DNA of 64,000 nucleotides, taken from positions 21,665-85,664 of the forward strand of contig NZ_JAMYBK010000021.1 of NCBI RefSeq assembly GCF_024127895.1. Reading direction: 5' to 3'. This document shows, in pieces, positions 16,609 to 25,809 of the stretch (positions within the stretch are counted from its first letter, which is position 1; the number at the start of each line of letters is the position of its first letter). Source of the DNA: Pseudomonas guariconensis. GTDB taxonomy: Bacteria > Pseudomonadota > Gammaproteobacteria > Pseudomonadales > Pseudomonadaceae. The notes under the pieces were generated by a model. That model was not told the origin of the DNA. It was given only the letters and a program-made list of their open reading frames with translations, and made no database searches. Made by a program: the position numbers and the translations under genes.

Positions 16609-16724
16609 TTCCGTACAGTGGAATAAAGGTCGGGTATCGAGAATCAGCCGTAGTGGCTGCGTGTATCTGTTTTTAAAACTCTCATGTCGAGAGCAGCGTA
16701 AAAGCAAGATTCCGCAGGATGGAA
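16609..16724 (+). promoter_or_regulatory. Two TTCC-N7-GGAA dyads before the binding-protein gene
   Basis: Inverted repeats with identical 7-base spacers lie at 16609-16623 (spacer GTACAGT) and 16710-16724 (spacer GCAGGAT), 101 bases apart, in the 209-base gap between the MaoC gene and the binding protein. Equal spacing suggests one regulator. The gap is long for an operon interior, so it probably also holds a promoter. No clear -35/-10 pair was chosen. Confidence 0.4.
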
Positions 16725-16801
16725 CGGTTGTATTGGGCAAATTGACGCTGAAATCAGCCCGGCAATTAAATGCAACTACACAAAAACAAGAGGCTAAGAC
16801 C

Positions 16802-17995
16802 ATGTCCGCAATCAAGAAGCTCTCACTGCTCATTGCTCTGTCCGTCGGTTCGGCCGTGTCTGTGCATGGATATGCCGCTGACACCATCAAACTGGGAATG
16901 TCATTGCCGCTGTCCGGTGCGGGAGCGAACTGGGGTATTGGCGCCAACTGGCTATGCCAGAACGCTGCAAAAGATATCGCTGCGCAAGGTGGCGTGAAGG
17001 TGGCGGGCAAGGAATACAACTTCGAGTGCGTTGCTTACGACAACAAGTACAACGCGGCCGATGGTGCGAAGGTTGCCCAGACCCTGCTCAACAAGGATAA
17101 GGTCAAGTTTGTTGCAGGCAGTCTGGGGACTGCGCCAGTACGAGCTCTGCAGTCGCTGTCAGAGCGACGTGGTGTGCTGATCTTCACCACCGCCTGGGGG
17201 GCGAGCATCAAAGGGCCAAAGTATCCGCTGACATTCACTCAGATGAGCACGCCCAACGAAATTGCCTATCCACTGGTGAAGTTCGTCCAGGAGCGTCATC
17301 CACAGATCAAGACGGTAGCCCTGCTTAACCCCAACGATGCCACCGGCCAGGAAACCGAGGCGATCGCTCGCAAGGCCTGGGAGTCTCTGGGTGTCGAAGT
17401 GATTTCCAGCGACTGGTATGAGCGCGGCACTGCTGAGTTCCAGCCCATTGCCGCCAAGATGTCCGCGCTCAATCCCGATGTCGTTGACCTGTGCTCCAGC
17501 ACGCCGGCCGACAGCGGCCACGTGTTCAAGGCGCTGAAATCGCTGGGCTGGAATGGCATCCAGGTCATTGAGGTCGGTACTGGCGCCGATGGTCTGATCG
17601 CCACGGGTGGGGATGCAGTGGATGGAACCTACATGGGCGCAGCAGTGACGCTGGATGCCGATAACGCGACGCCTCTTCAGTTACGCCTGGATGAGGGGGT
17701 GCGTGCCCTCACGGGCGAATCCATCAATGCGGTACAGATTGGTTTCTACGACTCGGTCAAGGCACTTGCTGCCGCCATTGAGCATGCCCAAAGCCTTGAG
17801 CCGAAAGTAGTCGCCCAGTCCCTGCCAAAAATTACCTTCGATTCCTTCTATGGCACTTCCGCCTTTGGTGGTCAGCAAACCTATGGTTCGCCCCAGCAGA
17901 TCCTGGTGCCGGTGGTGGTGACTCAACTGCAGCAGGGCCGACTGGTGGAAGTTGCCCGTCTGCAGCCAGCCGAACTTGGCGAGCGCCTCCAATAA
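16802..17995 (+). CDS. Periplasmic substrate-binding protein of Liv-type importer 2
   Basis: A 397-residue type I periplasmic binding protein. Residues 1-26 are a signal peptide (KK, hydrophobic core, cleavage near GYAAD). The mature start TIKLGMSLPLSGAGANWG and the later YDNKYNAADGAKVAQTLLN segment are typical of the LivJ/K fold. ATG 16802 is chosen because the signal peptide starts there; an in-frame reading from 16589 would overlap the MaoC stop. All four other importer subunits follow. The ligand is probably the acid degraded by this cluster. Confidence 0.85.
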   Translation: MSAIKKLSLLIALSVGSAVSVHGYAADTIKLGMSLPLSGAGANWGIGANWLCQNAAKDIAAQGGVKVAGKEYNFECVAYDNKYNAADGAKVAQTLLNKDKVKFVAGSLGTAPVRALQSLSERRGVLIFTTAWGASIKGPKYPLTFTQMSTPNEIAYPLVKFVQERHPQIKTVALLNPNDATGQETEAIARKAWESLGVEVISSDWYERGTAEFQPIAAKMSALNPDVVDLCSSTPADSGHVFKALKSLGWNGIQVIEVGTGADGLIATGGDAVDGTYMGAAVTLDADNATPLQLRLDEGVRALTGESINAVQIGFYDSVKALAAAIEHAQSLEPKVVAQSLPKITFDSFYGTSAFGGQQTYGSPQQILVPVVVTQLQQGRLVEVARLQPAELGERLQ

Positions 17996-18022
17996 GGGGC
18001 GCTGCAACGCGAGAGAGCAATC

Positions 18023-18898
18023 ATGGATAACCTGATTCAGCTTTTATTGATGACGCTGCAGATCGGATCGGTCTACATCCTCTTTGCCTTGGGACTGACC
18101 ATCATTTTCGGTGTACTGAAGATCGTCAACTTTGCCCATGGGCAGTTCTTCACACTATCAGCCTTGTTGGTGGCGGTGATCATTCCCTGGCTGACCGGTC
18201 ACGGCTATTCGCTGTTCAGTGCCTACTTGATCGGCCTTTTGGTTGGGGTAAGCGTGGCCACTCTGCTGGGTGTAGTGGTGTATCAGGCAGGCTTTCGCAG
18301 GTTCCAGCGCGACATGGTCGGCTCCTTTATTTTGTCAGCAGGGCTGGTGCTGCTGTTCGAAGGGATCTACCTGGAAATCTTCGGTGGCTCGGTGCGCTCT
18401 GTCCCTCCACTGGTGGAAGGCACGGTCAGCATATTGGGTGCTGGAGTCAGCTCACAGCGTCTGCTGATTTGTCTGATCGCAGTGCTCCTTACTGTCGGAC
18501 TGGCCTGGATCCTTGCCAGGACTCGCTTTGGTAATGCCCTGCGGGCGGTATCCATCGACCATGAGGCAGCCATGTTGCAAGGCATTCCCTATCGCTCCAT
18601 CGCTTTTCATGGATTTGTCTTCGCCACCATGATCGGGGCCATCGCGGGCGCATTGATCGCTCCGGTTTCCTCTGTGTCCCCCGTCTTTGGCGACAGCTTC
18701 CTGGTCAAGGGGTTCATCGCCGTGGTTATCGGCGGCCTGGGTAGCGTTCCGGGCGCGATCATCGGCAGTCTGCTGATTGCTGCGATTGAGGCCTTTGGCG
18801 GCTTCTATCTCGATCCTTCAAGCGCGAGCCTGGCGATTTTCGTCCTGGTGATGCTCATGCTTCTTGTCCGTCCGAATGGGGTGCTGGGTCGTGGCTAA
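18023..18898 (+). CDS. Liv-type ABC transporter permease (LivH-like), importer 2
   Basis: A 291-residue inner-membrane permease with the LivH signature GLTIIFGVLKIVNFAHGQF near residues 24-42, the coupling segment RTRFGNALRAVSIDHEAA, and AVVIGGLGSVPGAIIGS near residue 235. It overlaps or abuts the LivM-like gene. It is distinct from the LivH-like protein at 2732, so this is an independent transporter and not a tandem duplicate. Confidence 0.88.
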   Translation: MDNLIQLLLMTLQIGSVYILFALGLTIIFGVLKIVNFAHGQFFTLSALLVAVIIPWLTGHGYSLFSAYLIGLLVGVSVATLLGVVVYQAGFRRFQRDMVGSFILSAGLVLLFEGIYLEIFGGSVRSVPPLVEGTVSILGAGVSSQRLLICLIAVLLTVGLAWILARTRFGNALRAVSIDHEAAMLQGIPYRSIAFHGFVFATMIGAIAGALIAPVSSVSPVFGDSFLVKGFIAVVIGGLGSVPGAIIGSLLIAAIEAFGGFYLDPSSASLAIFVLVMLMLLVRPNGVLGRG

Positions 18899-19850
18899 TC
18901 AAAAGTTTTTCCTTTGCTGTGCGGGACTGATGGTGCTGGCGGTGCTTGGTCAGTTCCTTGGTGGTGGCTATGGCGCGAAGCTGATGATCTGGATCTCTAT
19001 CGCTGCACTGGTTGCCTCCAGCCTCCGCTTCGTCATGTTGATTGGCGAGCTGAACTTCGCCACTGCTGCCTTCTATGGCATCGGTGCCTATACCGCGGGG
19101 CTGGTTACCACTCAATTCGAGTGGCCATTCCTGATTGCGTTTCTAGCAGGTGGCGTGGTCGCGGCGCTGGTAAGCCTGATGTTCGGGTTTATCACTCTTC
19201 GCACCAAGGGGCCGTACTTCCTGCTGATTGGCTTCGCTTTCACCGAGGTGATGCGAATCATCTACACCAAGTCGGATTTGCTGGGCGGCAGTTCGGGGAT
19301 GGTTGGCATCTTTGCCCCTGAGATGCTCGACGCGTACCTGACCCCATTCGTGATCCTGGTCAGTGGTCTGCTCATCGGGGGGCTGTACCTGGTCGAGGTC
19401 TCCAACCTCGGGAAAATATTCACTGCTATCAAAGACAACGAGAACGTAGTTCGCTCGGTAGGTATCCGCGCGCACTTGAGCAAGGTGGTGTGCTTCGTTA
19501 TCGCCTCCTTTGCCGTAGGTATCGCGGGTTCTCTCCATGCCTACACCAACAATGTGATCAGTCCCGGCGACTTCGGCTTTCTGCTTTCCACCTTTGCCCT
19601 GGCTTATCTGAAAGTCGGTGGCGAAGAGCATCCGGCAGGCCCGGTCCTCGGGGCATCGCTTCTGATTCTGCTCAATGCCCTCGTGCTGGATGCGGGGCTC
19701 GACGAGCACATTTTCTATGGCGCTGCGATCGTTCTGGCCATGCTCCTGCTTCCCAAGGGGGTGGTCGGCCTGTTGGGCAGGGCTGCGCAGCGTTGCGGAA
19801 CAATAACAACAAGGCAGTCGTGCGGAGGGCTTAAAGATGACGGCTTATAA
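18891..19850 (+). CDS. Liv-type ABC transporter permease (LivM-like), importer 2
   Basis: A permease of about 319 residues with the LivM features IGELNFATAAFYGIGAYTAGL and TLRTKGPYFLLIGFAF, then IKDNENVVRSVGI as the coupling loop. The start is uncertain: GTG 18891 (giving MANQKFFLCCAG) has GGGGTG upstream and overlaps the LivH-like stop by 8 bases; ATG 18876 is the alternative. The last 14 bases overlap the next gene, so translation is coupled. Confidence 0.82.
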   Translation: MANQKFFLCCAGLMVLAVLGQFLGGGYGAKLMIWISIAALVASSLRFVMLIGELNFATAAFYGIGAYTAGLVTTQFEWPFLIAFLAGGVVAALVSLMFGFITLRTKGPYFLLIGFAFTEVMRIIYTKSDLLGGSSGMVGIFAPEMLDAYLTPFVILVSGLLIGGLYLVEVSNLGKIFTAIKDNENVVRSVGIRAHLSKVVCFVIASFAVGIAGSLHAYTNNVISPGDFGFLLSTFALAYLKVGGEEHPAGPVLGASLLILLNALVLDAGLDEHIFYGAAIVLAMLLLPKGVVGLLGRAAQRCGTITTRQSCGGLKDDGL

Positions 19851-20577
19851 CGCTTCCATCCTCTCCACGCGAGAGATCAGCCGCGCATTCGGCGGCGTGA
19901 AGGCTGTTTCCAATCTCAGTTTCGATATTCGTCCAGGTGAGGTGCTGGGTCTGATCGGTCCGAACGGGGCAGGAAAAAGCACGACCTTCAACCTGATCAG
20001 CGGCTTCTACAAACCCACCAGTGGGGGCCTGTATATCGATGGTACTGAGGTTACCGGCAGTTCGCCTGAACGCATCAGTCGCCTTGGCGTTTCCCGCACC
20101 TTCCAGCACGGCAGCATCCTGCCGAGCATGACAGTGCTGGACAACATCCTGATCGGTGCCATCGGTGCACTGCCACTGTTGGCTACGCAGAAACAGCGTC
20201 AGCGGGCGATGGAAAGCGCCGAGGTGCTTGGGCTGTCGAATCGTCTGAATGACGTGACGGGCGCTTTGCCTCATGGCATCCAGCGGTTGGTCAGCATTGC
20301 CATCGCTTTCGCCACCCGCCCGCGTCTCTTGTGTCTGGATGAGCCACTGACAGGCCTTAACCAGACTGAGGTAGAGGCCACGCTGGATGTCTTTCGACGG
20401 ATCCGCAAGGAATTCGGCAGCTCCATTCTGCTTGTGGAACACAACATGAAGGCGGTTATGCAGATCTGCGATCGCATCGTGGTCCTGCACCACGGGCAGA
20501 TGCTTGCAACAGGAACTCCAGAAGAGATCCGAGCCGATCCGAAGGTTATTGCCGCTTATCTTGGAGGTCAGCAATGA
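19837..20577 (+). CDS. Liv-type ABC transporter ATP-binding protein (LivG-like), importer 2
   Basis: A 246-residue ATPase. Walker A GPNGAGKST is near residue 43, the variant signature LPHGIQRLVSIAIAFA replaces the usual LSGGQ as in LivG proteins, Walker B is LLCLDEPLTGL, and the switch histidine is in VEHNMK. It overlaps the permease upstream by 14 bases and the second ATPase downstream by 4. Confidence 0.87.
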   Translation: MTAYNASILSTREISRAFGGVKAVSNLSFDIRPGEVLGLIGPNGAGKSTTFNLISGFYKPTSGGLYIDGTEVTGSSPERISRLGVSRTFQHGSILPSMTVLDNILIGAIGALPLLATQKQRQRAMESAEVLGLSNRLNDVTGALPHGIQRLVSIAIAFATRPRLLCLDEPLTGLNQTEVEATLDVFRRIRKEFGSSILLVEHNMKAVMQICDRIVVLHHGQMLATGTPEEIRADPKVIAAYLGGQQ

Positions 20578-21296
20578 GTACCGGCGAATACGTATTGCAG
20601 GTTGAGGGGCTCACTGCTTCCTACGGCAAGGTGCCGGTTCTGCGTGGTGTGAACATGGGCGTTGCACGCGGCCAGGTGGTAACCCTGATCGGAGCCAATG
20701 GGGCTGGCAAGTCGACACTCATGAAATGTATCAGCGGCCTGCTGAAGAGCAGTGGCGGCAGCATTCGCCTGCATGGCGAGCTGGCGACGAATCAACAACC
20801 GGATGCATTGGTACGCAGGGGCTTGAGCCTGGTGCCGGAAGGACGCCGTTTGTTTGGCGCCATGACGGTCATCGAGAACCTGATGCTGGGTGCCTATTGC
20901 CGCAAGAACCGAGTACAGATCGAGGCGGATCTGGAGCAGTGTCTGGAGTTCCTGCCGGATTTGCGTTCGCGGCTATCCGCCCAGGCCTGTTCGCTCAGTG
21001 GCGGACAACAGCAGATGGTGGCTGTGGGGCGGGCGCTTATGAGCAAGCCAAAACTGTTACTGCTGGACGAACCGACTATCGGCCTGGCACCGGCTGTTGT
21101 CGAACAAATCGCCCAGGTGATCGGAAAGATTCGTGACACCGGTGTGGATGTGCTGCTGGTAGAGCAGAACGCAGAGACTGCCCTACGTATTGCGGACTAC
21201 GCCTATGTCGTGGAGGGCGGGTCAATCGTTGCCGAAGGACCAGCCGCTGAACTGGCCCAGAACGAAGATGTTCAGCGGGCCTACATGGGCATGTGA
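20574..21296 (+). CDS. Liv-type ABC transporter ATP-binding protein (LivF-like), importer 2
   Basis: A 240-residue ATPase with Walker A GANGAGKST near residue 38, signature LSGGQQQMVAVGRAL, Walker B LLLLDEPTIGLAP and a closing VEQNAETAL, all LivF-like. It starts within the stop of the LivG-like gene (ATGA overlap). The CoA ligase begins 54 bases downstream, so import and CoA activation are probably expressed together. Confidence 0.87.
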   Translation: MSTGEYVLQVEGLTASYGKVPVLRGVNMGVARGQVVTLIGANGAGKSTLMKCISGLLKSSGGSIRLHGELATNQQPDALVRRGLSLVPEGRRLFGAMTVIENLMLGAYCRKNRVQIEADLEQCLEFLPDLRSRLSAQACSLSGGQQQMVAVGRALMSKPKLLLLDEPTIGLAPAVVEQIAQVIGKIRDTGVDVLLVEQNAETALRIADYAYVVEGGSIVAEGPAAELAQNEDVQRAYMGM

Positions 21297-21350
21297 GCAG
21301 CCTTCAGGGTTGTCCTTGCTTCTGAAATCGATCTGGATACGGAAAACGAA

Positions 21351-23282
21351 ATGAAGAACAGCTCTCTCTCCACGTGGCAGCCCAGCGCTGCGGACATCGC
21401 CTCCGCCTGCGTGACTGAATTGATGCAGCGCATGGGGACGGATGACTATGACGAGTTTTATGCCCGCTCCATCCGAGAGCCAGAGCGTTACTGGCGAATG
21501 GTCATGGAGTACTGCGACATAGCCTGGGAGAAACCCTTCGAAAGCTATCTCGATGAAACTCGGGGGAAGGAATTCCCGACCTGGTTCCCTGGCGGACGGC
21601 TGAACTGGGTTCAGAGCATTCTGGCCAAGGCAGATGATCTTCGGCTGGCAGAGACTGTTGCCGTAGTGGCAGAGCGCGAGACAGGAAAGGCAAGCCAGGC
21701 CAGTTATCGTGAGCTGGCGGCTCAGGTCAGGGCATTCGCCGCAGGTCTGCAAGCCCAGGGCCTGCAACGGGGAGACCGTATAGGTCTGCTGATGTCCAAC
21801 GGTCTGGAAGCTACGGTCTCGATGCTGGCCATCGCCTATATGGGCGCTATCGCGGTACCGCTATTCAGTGGTTTTGGCATCGACGCGATCAAGGCGCGCC
21901 TGTCGTCCTGCTCGGCCAGAGCGCTGATTGCCAGCGCGGGTTTCCATCGCCGTGGCAAGTGGGTCGATATCCAGGGCCTGGTCGAGGCCAGCCGCAGCCA
22001 GTTGCCGACACTTGAGCAGATCATCGTCCACCATCCTGAAGGTGCGGACGTATCCGGGATTGCCTGGGGCGAGGTACTGAATGCCGGACTGGGCAAGGAG
22101 CAGAGCCCCGCCAGCATGGCTGCCAGTGATCCGTTCATGATCGTTTACACATCGGGAACGACTGGCAAACCGAAAGGTACTGTCCATGTCCATGGCGGAT
22201 TCGCCCTCAAGATCGCTCATGACTCCGCAGTGCACTTCAATGTACGTCAGGGTGATGTGTTCTGTTGGCCCGCGGATATGGGCTGGATTGCAGGAACCCT
22301 GGTTCTCTGTTCTGCATTGATGCGAGGTGCCACCCTGGTTTGCTATGACGGTGCTCCCGACTTTCCCAGTTGGTCGCGCATGGGCAGGCTGATCGAGCGC
22401 TACCGTGTTACGCACTTCGGTTCTGCCCCGACACTTATCCGCGGCTTGGCTGCCCATGAAGGTGAGGCGTGCGACGCGGACCTTTCCTCGCTGAGACTGC
22501 TGATAACTGCAGGGGAGGGCATTGATCCCGAACACTTCACCTGGTTTCAGAAGCATTTCGGAGCTGGCCGTTGCCCGTTGATCAACTACACCGGCGGCAC
22601 CGAGGTATCCGGTGCGTTGTTGTCGAGTGTAGTGATCCGGACGATCAGTCCGGCCGGTTTCAATACTGCCTCCCCAGGTGTGGAAGTCTGTGTGGTGGAT
22701 GCCGAAGGCAAGGATGTGGATGGCGTTCCGGGAGAATTGGCAATCCGTCGCCCCTTCGTTGGCATGACCCAGTCCTTCTGGCAGGACGACGAGCGTTACC
22801 TGGAATCCTACTGGAACACCATTCCTGGTTTGTGGGTGCATGGCGATCTGGTCATGCGTGAATCCGGTAGCTACTACATGCTCGGCCGTTCCGACGACAC
22901 CATCAAACTGGCAGGCAAGCGCGTGGGCCCGGCAGAGATCGAGGAGGTGCTGCTCGAGCTGGCGGAGATCAGCGAAGCCGCTGCGGTGGGCGTAAATGAC
23001 GCCAGCAAAGGCCAGAAGCTGGTGGTTTTTCTCATCGCCCCCGGTATTGGGGAGGATCAGGAGTCTTTGCGCAAACGCATAAAGACTCATGTCGAGGCAC
23101 GCATGGGCAAGCCGTTTGTGCCGGCAGCCGTCTACTTCGTAGATCAATTGCCGAAAACCCGCAGCTCAAAGGTCATGCGCAGAGTCATCAGGAATATCTG
23201 CAATGGGCTGCCGATGGGCGATACCTCGTCGCTGGACAACCCTGCAGCTCTGGAAGAGATCAAACAGGTGCTGAAAGGCTGA
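21351..23282 (+). CDS. AMP-dependent acyl-CoA synthetase (acetyl-CoA-synthetase-like)
   Basis: A 643-residue ANL ligase. The P-loop YTSGTTGKPKGTVH is near residues 265-278, the INYTGGTE motif near 410, the hinge region YMLGRSDDTIKLAGKRVGPAEIE near 510, and the catalytic lysine in LPKTRSSKVMRR near 600. The N-terminal extension (ERYWRMVMEYCDIAWEKPFE) is like acetyl/propionyl-CoA synthetases. All catalytic motifs are intact, unlike the relative at 747. It would activate the imported acid with ATP and CoA. The actual acid is not predictable. Confidence 0.85.
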   Translation: MKNSSLSTWQPSAADIASACVTELMQRMGTDDYDEFYARSIREPERYWRMVMEYCDIAWEKPFESYLDETRGKEFPTWFPGGRLNWVQSILAKADDLRLAETVAVVAERETGKASQASYRELAAQVRAFAAGLQAQGLQRGDRIGLLMSNGLEATVSMLAIAYMGAIAVPLFSGFGIDAIKARLSSCSARALIASAGFHRRGKWVDIQGLVEASRSQLPTLEQIIVHHPEGADVSGIAWGEVLNAGLGKEQSPASMAASDPFMIVYTSGTTGKPKGTVHVHGGFALKIAHDSAVHFNVRQGDVFCWPADMGWIAGTLVLCSALMRGATLVCYDGAPDFPSWSRMGRLIERYRVTHFGSAPTLIRGLAAHEGEACDADLSSLRLLITAGEGIDPEHFTWFQKHFGAGRCPLINYTGGTEVSGALLSSVVIRTISPAGFNTASPGVEVCVVDAEGKDVDGVPGELAIRRPFVGMTQSFWQDDERYLESYWNTIPGLWVHGDLVMRESGSYYMLGRSDDTIKLAGKRVGPAEIEEVLLELAEISEAAAVGVNDASKGQKLVVFLIAPGIGEDQESLRKRIKTHVEARMGKPFVPAAVYFVDQLPKTRSSKVMRRVIRNICNGLPMGDTSSLDNPAALEEIKQVLKG

Positions 23283-23300
23283 CACATTCAGGAGGCGGTT

Positions 23301-24092
23301 ATGGATCTGGGTCTGAACAACAAGAAGGTACTGATAACCGGTGCCTCCCAAGGTATCGGCGAGGCTCTGGCTGTCGCCTTCGCCAGAGAGGGGTGCAACC
23401 TGCTATTGGTTGCGCGCAACGAGAGTCGCCTGGTCAGTCTTGCTTCTTCCCTGAGCGAACGATTCAGCGTTCTGGTTGAAGTCCTCCCCATCGATCTGGC
23501 GAGTGCTGGCGCTATTGCCAGGGTCGCAGAGTTTGGTCGCGAGGCGGACATCCTGGTCAATAACGCCGGGAGCATACCGGGAGGAACACTCTGGGAAGTG
23601 GACGAAGAGCGCTGGCGCCAGGGGTGGGAGTTGAAAGTGTTCGGATACATCAATCTCACCCGTCTGGTCTACGACACCATGCGCAGACGTGGTGGCGGGG
23701 TAATCCTCAACAACATAGGCAGCGGTGGTGAGATGTTCGACTACGACTACATAGCCGGCACCACCGGCAACGCTGCCTTGATGGCCTTCACCCGTGCGCT
23801 TGGTGGCCGCAGCCTGAATGAAGGCATACGTGTGGTCGGGGTGAATCCTGGACCGGTGGATACTGACCGAATCCGCAAGGTGTTCAAAACACAGACTTCC
23901 GGATCCAGCGATCCGGAGGCGGATTATGCGGAAAAGCTCAAGCGCTATCCCCTTGGTCGCGTGGCGACGGTGGAAGAAGTGGCTGACTTATTCGTATTCC
24001 TGGCTTCCGCCAGGTCGTCCTACACCAGCGGTACCGTCGTCACTCTCGATGGCGGGCTGGTGTCCGATCGCTCCCTCAGTGCTGCTCGCTGA
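23301..24092 (+). CDS. Short-chain dehydrogenase/reductase family protein with atypical active site
   Basis: A 263-residue Rossmann protein. The cofactor loop TGASQGIG is near residue 14, NNAG near 89, and the usual C-terminal LDGGLVSDRS ends the fold. The catalytic YxxxK is replaced by YIAGT near residue 155, and the serine block reads NNIGSGGE, so the catalytic lysine is lacking. I know related proteins with YIAGSAGNAAL, so this is a subfamily feature and not a point mutation. The protein may bind NAD(P) but act differently from classical SDRs. It lies 18 bases after the ligase and 24 before the crotonase. Confidence 0.75.
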   Translation: MDLGLNNKKVLITGASQGIGEALAVAFAREGCNLLLVARNESRLVSLASSLSERFSVLVEVLPIDLASAGAIARVAEFGREADILVNNAGSIPGGTLWEVDEERWRQGWELKVFGYINLTRLVYDTMRRRGGGVILNNIGSGGEMFDYDYIAGTTGNAALMAFTRALGGRSLNEGIRVVGVNPGPVDTDRIRKVFKTQTSGSSDPEADYAEKLKRYPLGRVATVEEVADLFVFLASARSSYTSGTVVTLDGGLVSDRSLSAAR

Positions 24093-24116
24093 GCAATCCT
24101 CAAAAGGAGTACAGCG

Positions 24117-24932
24117 ATGAGTGAACCTATTTCCTATTCCGGCTACCAGCGACTGACCTTTGATCGCCCTGTACCGCGTGTATTGCGAATCACAATAGAT
24201 CGGCAGGAGCGGCTCAATGCTCTCGACTCTACCGGTCATGCCGAGATTGCTCGCGTATGGCGCGATGTTGAAGCGGATGAATCCGTCAGCGCCGTCATTC
24301 TCCGTGGCGCTGGCAAAGGTTTTTCTGCAGGCGGTGACTTCGAGATGGTCGAGTCAATGATTGACTCGTTCGAGTACCGCTACCGTGTATGGCGAGAGTC
24401 CAAGGACCTGGTCTACAACATCATCAACTGCAACAAGCCCATTGTTTCCGCGATTCATGGACCGGCCGTGGGTGCTGGCCTGGTAGCCGCGCTGTTGGCC
24501 GATATCTCCATCGCAGCGAAGAGTGCCAGGTTGGTTGATGGCCACACTCGTCTGGGCGTGGCCGCTGGCGATCACGCAGCGATTCTCTGGCCGTTGCTGT
24601 GTGGCATGGCCAAGGCCAAATACCACCTGATGCTCTGCGAACCCATGAGTGGCGAACAGGCCGAGCGGCTCGGCCTGGTGTCGCTGTGCGTGGAAGATGA
24701 CGAGTTGCAAGACAAGGCGGTGGAGATTGCCACGCGACTGGCCAATGGTGCGCAGACGGCTATCCGTTGGACCAAGTATGCGCTGAACAACTGGCTGCGC
24801 CAGGCCGGCCCGATCTTCGATGCTTCCCTGGCCCTGGAGATGCTGGGGTTTGCCGGCGATGAGGTTAAGGAGGGGTTGAGTTCGCATCGCGACAAGCGCC
24901 CGCCCATTTTCCCGGATCACTCCGAGGTATAA
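24117..24932 (+). CDS. Crotonase-superfamily protein lacking both hydratase glutamates
   Basis: A 271-residue crotonase fold. The oxyanion loop is GFSAGGDFE near residues 70-78 and the second loop is HGPAVGAGL near 116-124. Aligned with rat enoyl-CoA hydratase, the two catalytic glutamates (144 and 164) fall on valine (GAGLVAA) and histidine (VDGHTRLG). The conserved GVAAGDHAAI stretch marks a separate subfamily. Simple hydration is therefore unlikely; isomerisation, C-C cleavage or ring hydrolysis are candidates. AAAGGAG precedes ATG 24117. It sits directly before the IclR pair. Confidence 0.75.
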   Translation: MSEPISYSGYQRLTFDRPVPRVLRITIDRQERLNALDSTGHAEIARVWRDVEADESVSAVILRGAGKGFSAGGDFEMVESMIDSFEYRYRVWRESKDLVYNIINCNKPIVSAIHGPAVGAGLVAALLADISIAAKSARLVDGHTRLGVAAGDHAAILWPLLCGMAKAKYHLMLCEPMSGEQAERLGLVSLCVEDDELQDKAVEIATRLANGAQTAIRWTKYALNNWLRQAGPIFDASLALEMLGFAGDEVKEGLSSHRDKRPPIFPDHSEV

Positions 24933-24942
24933 GGGGGCATCC

Positions 24943-25809
24943 ATGGCCAAGGCAGAAACCGTGCCGTCCGAGCTGCGACGCAGTGATGGCCCCAGCCACC
25001 AGGTCGACTCGAACACTCGCGGCAAGATTGTCATGCCGCTGGTGAGAGCATTGGACGTGCTGTCCGCCTTCACGCCCCATGACGGTTGGCTGGGCAACAA
25101 GGAGATCGCAGAGCGAACCGGTTTGCCAGCTTCTACTGTCAGCCGTTTTCTGCGCTCGCTGGTTGCGCTTGGTTATGTGGGTTATTGCGCTAAACGGCAC
25201 CTGTACTGCCTGGCCGCACCTGTGCTGTCGCTCGGCTATGCGGCCACTGCCCATTCCGATGTCCAGAGGCTGGTGAGGGCGGAGCTGCTGAAGTTCGCCA
25301 GCAGCAACAATGTCACCGTTCTTCTGGCGATGCGTGATCGGCTTGACCTGGTTGCGCTGGAAAGCTGCACCGGAACGGGCAGTTTTCGCCGCAGCGGGTT
25401 CAACGTGGGGACCCGCATAAGCATTGCCTCCAACCACATGGGGCACACCCTGCTGGCTTCTCTGCCGGCCCTGGAGCGTGCCTACCTGCTGGACAACATC
25501 GCGCGGCGTATGCCGGATGACTGGAGCGGGGTGGAGTCCTGTCTGTCGGAGGCTTCGCGTCAGCTACGCACGGTGGGGTTCTGCTACTCGTTGAGCAAGC
25601 TGGAGCAGGACCTTGGCGTCATTTCGGTACCTATGCCCCTGGCTGAGCGTGGCCTTTTTGTACTGGCCTGCCTCGGTTCCCTGGGCAACATGAGCAAGGC
25701 CAGGATTCTGCGCGAGCTAGGGCCGCAGCTGGTGGCGCTGGCTGACCACTTCAAGCAGGTGCTGGAGGGCTTCAGCACGAATCACTGGAGGCTGGAACAT
25801 GTCAGTTGA
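24943..25809 (+). CDS. IclR-family transcriptional regulator, copy 1
   Basis: A 288-residue regulator. After about 30 variable residues comes the winged helix (NKEIAERTGLPASTVSRFLRSLVALGYV) near residues 50-78, followed by the GAF-like effector domain. VALESCTGTG and GTRISIASNHMGHTLLA are the usual ligand-domain landmarks. It is the next gene after the crotonase (10-base gap) and overlaps the second regulator by 11 bases. It is a candidate binder of the three-half-site operators. Confidence 0.85.
   Translation: MAKAETVPSELRRSDGPSHQVDSNTRGKIVMPLVRALDVLSAFTPHDGWLGNKEIAERTGLPASTVSRFLRSLVALGYVGYCAKRHLYCLAAPVLSLGYAATAHSDVQRLVRAELLKFASSNNVTVLLAMRDRLDLVALESCTGTGSFRRSGFNVGTRISIASNHMGHTLLASLPALERAYLLDNIARRMPDDWSGVESCLSEASRQLRTVGFCYSLSKLEQDLGVISVPMPLAERGLFVLACLGSLGNMSKARILRELGPQLVALADHFKQVLEGFSTNHWRLEHVS

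Noticed and set aside
16609..16724. CRISPR-like or tandem repeat array
   Set aside because: Only two short dyads are present; no repeat-spacer pattern occurs here or elsewhere that I could see.
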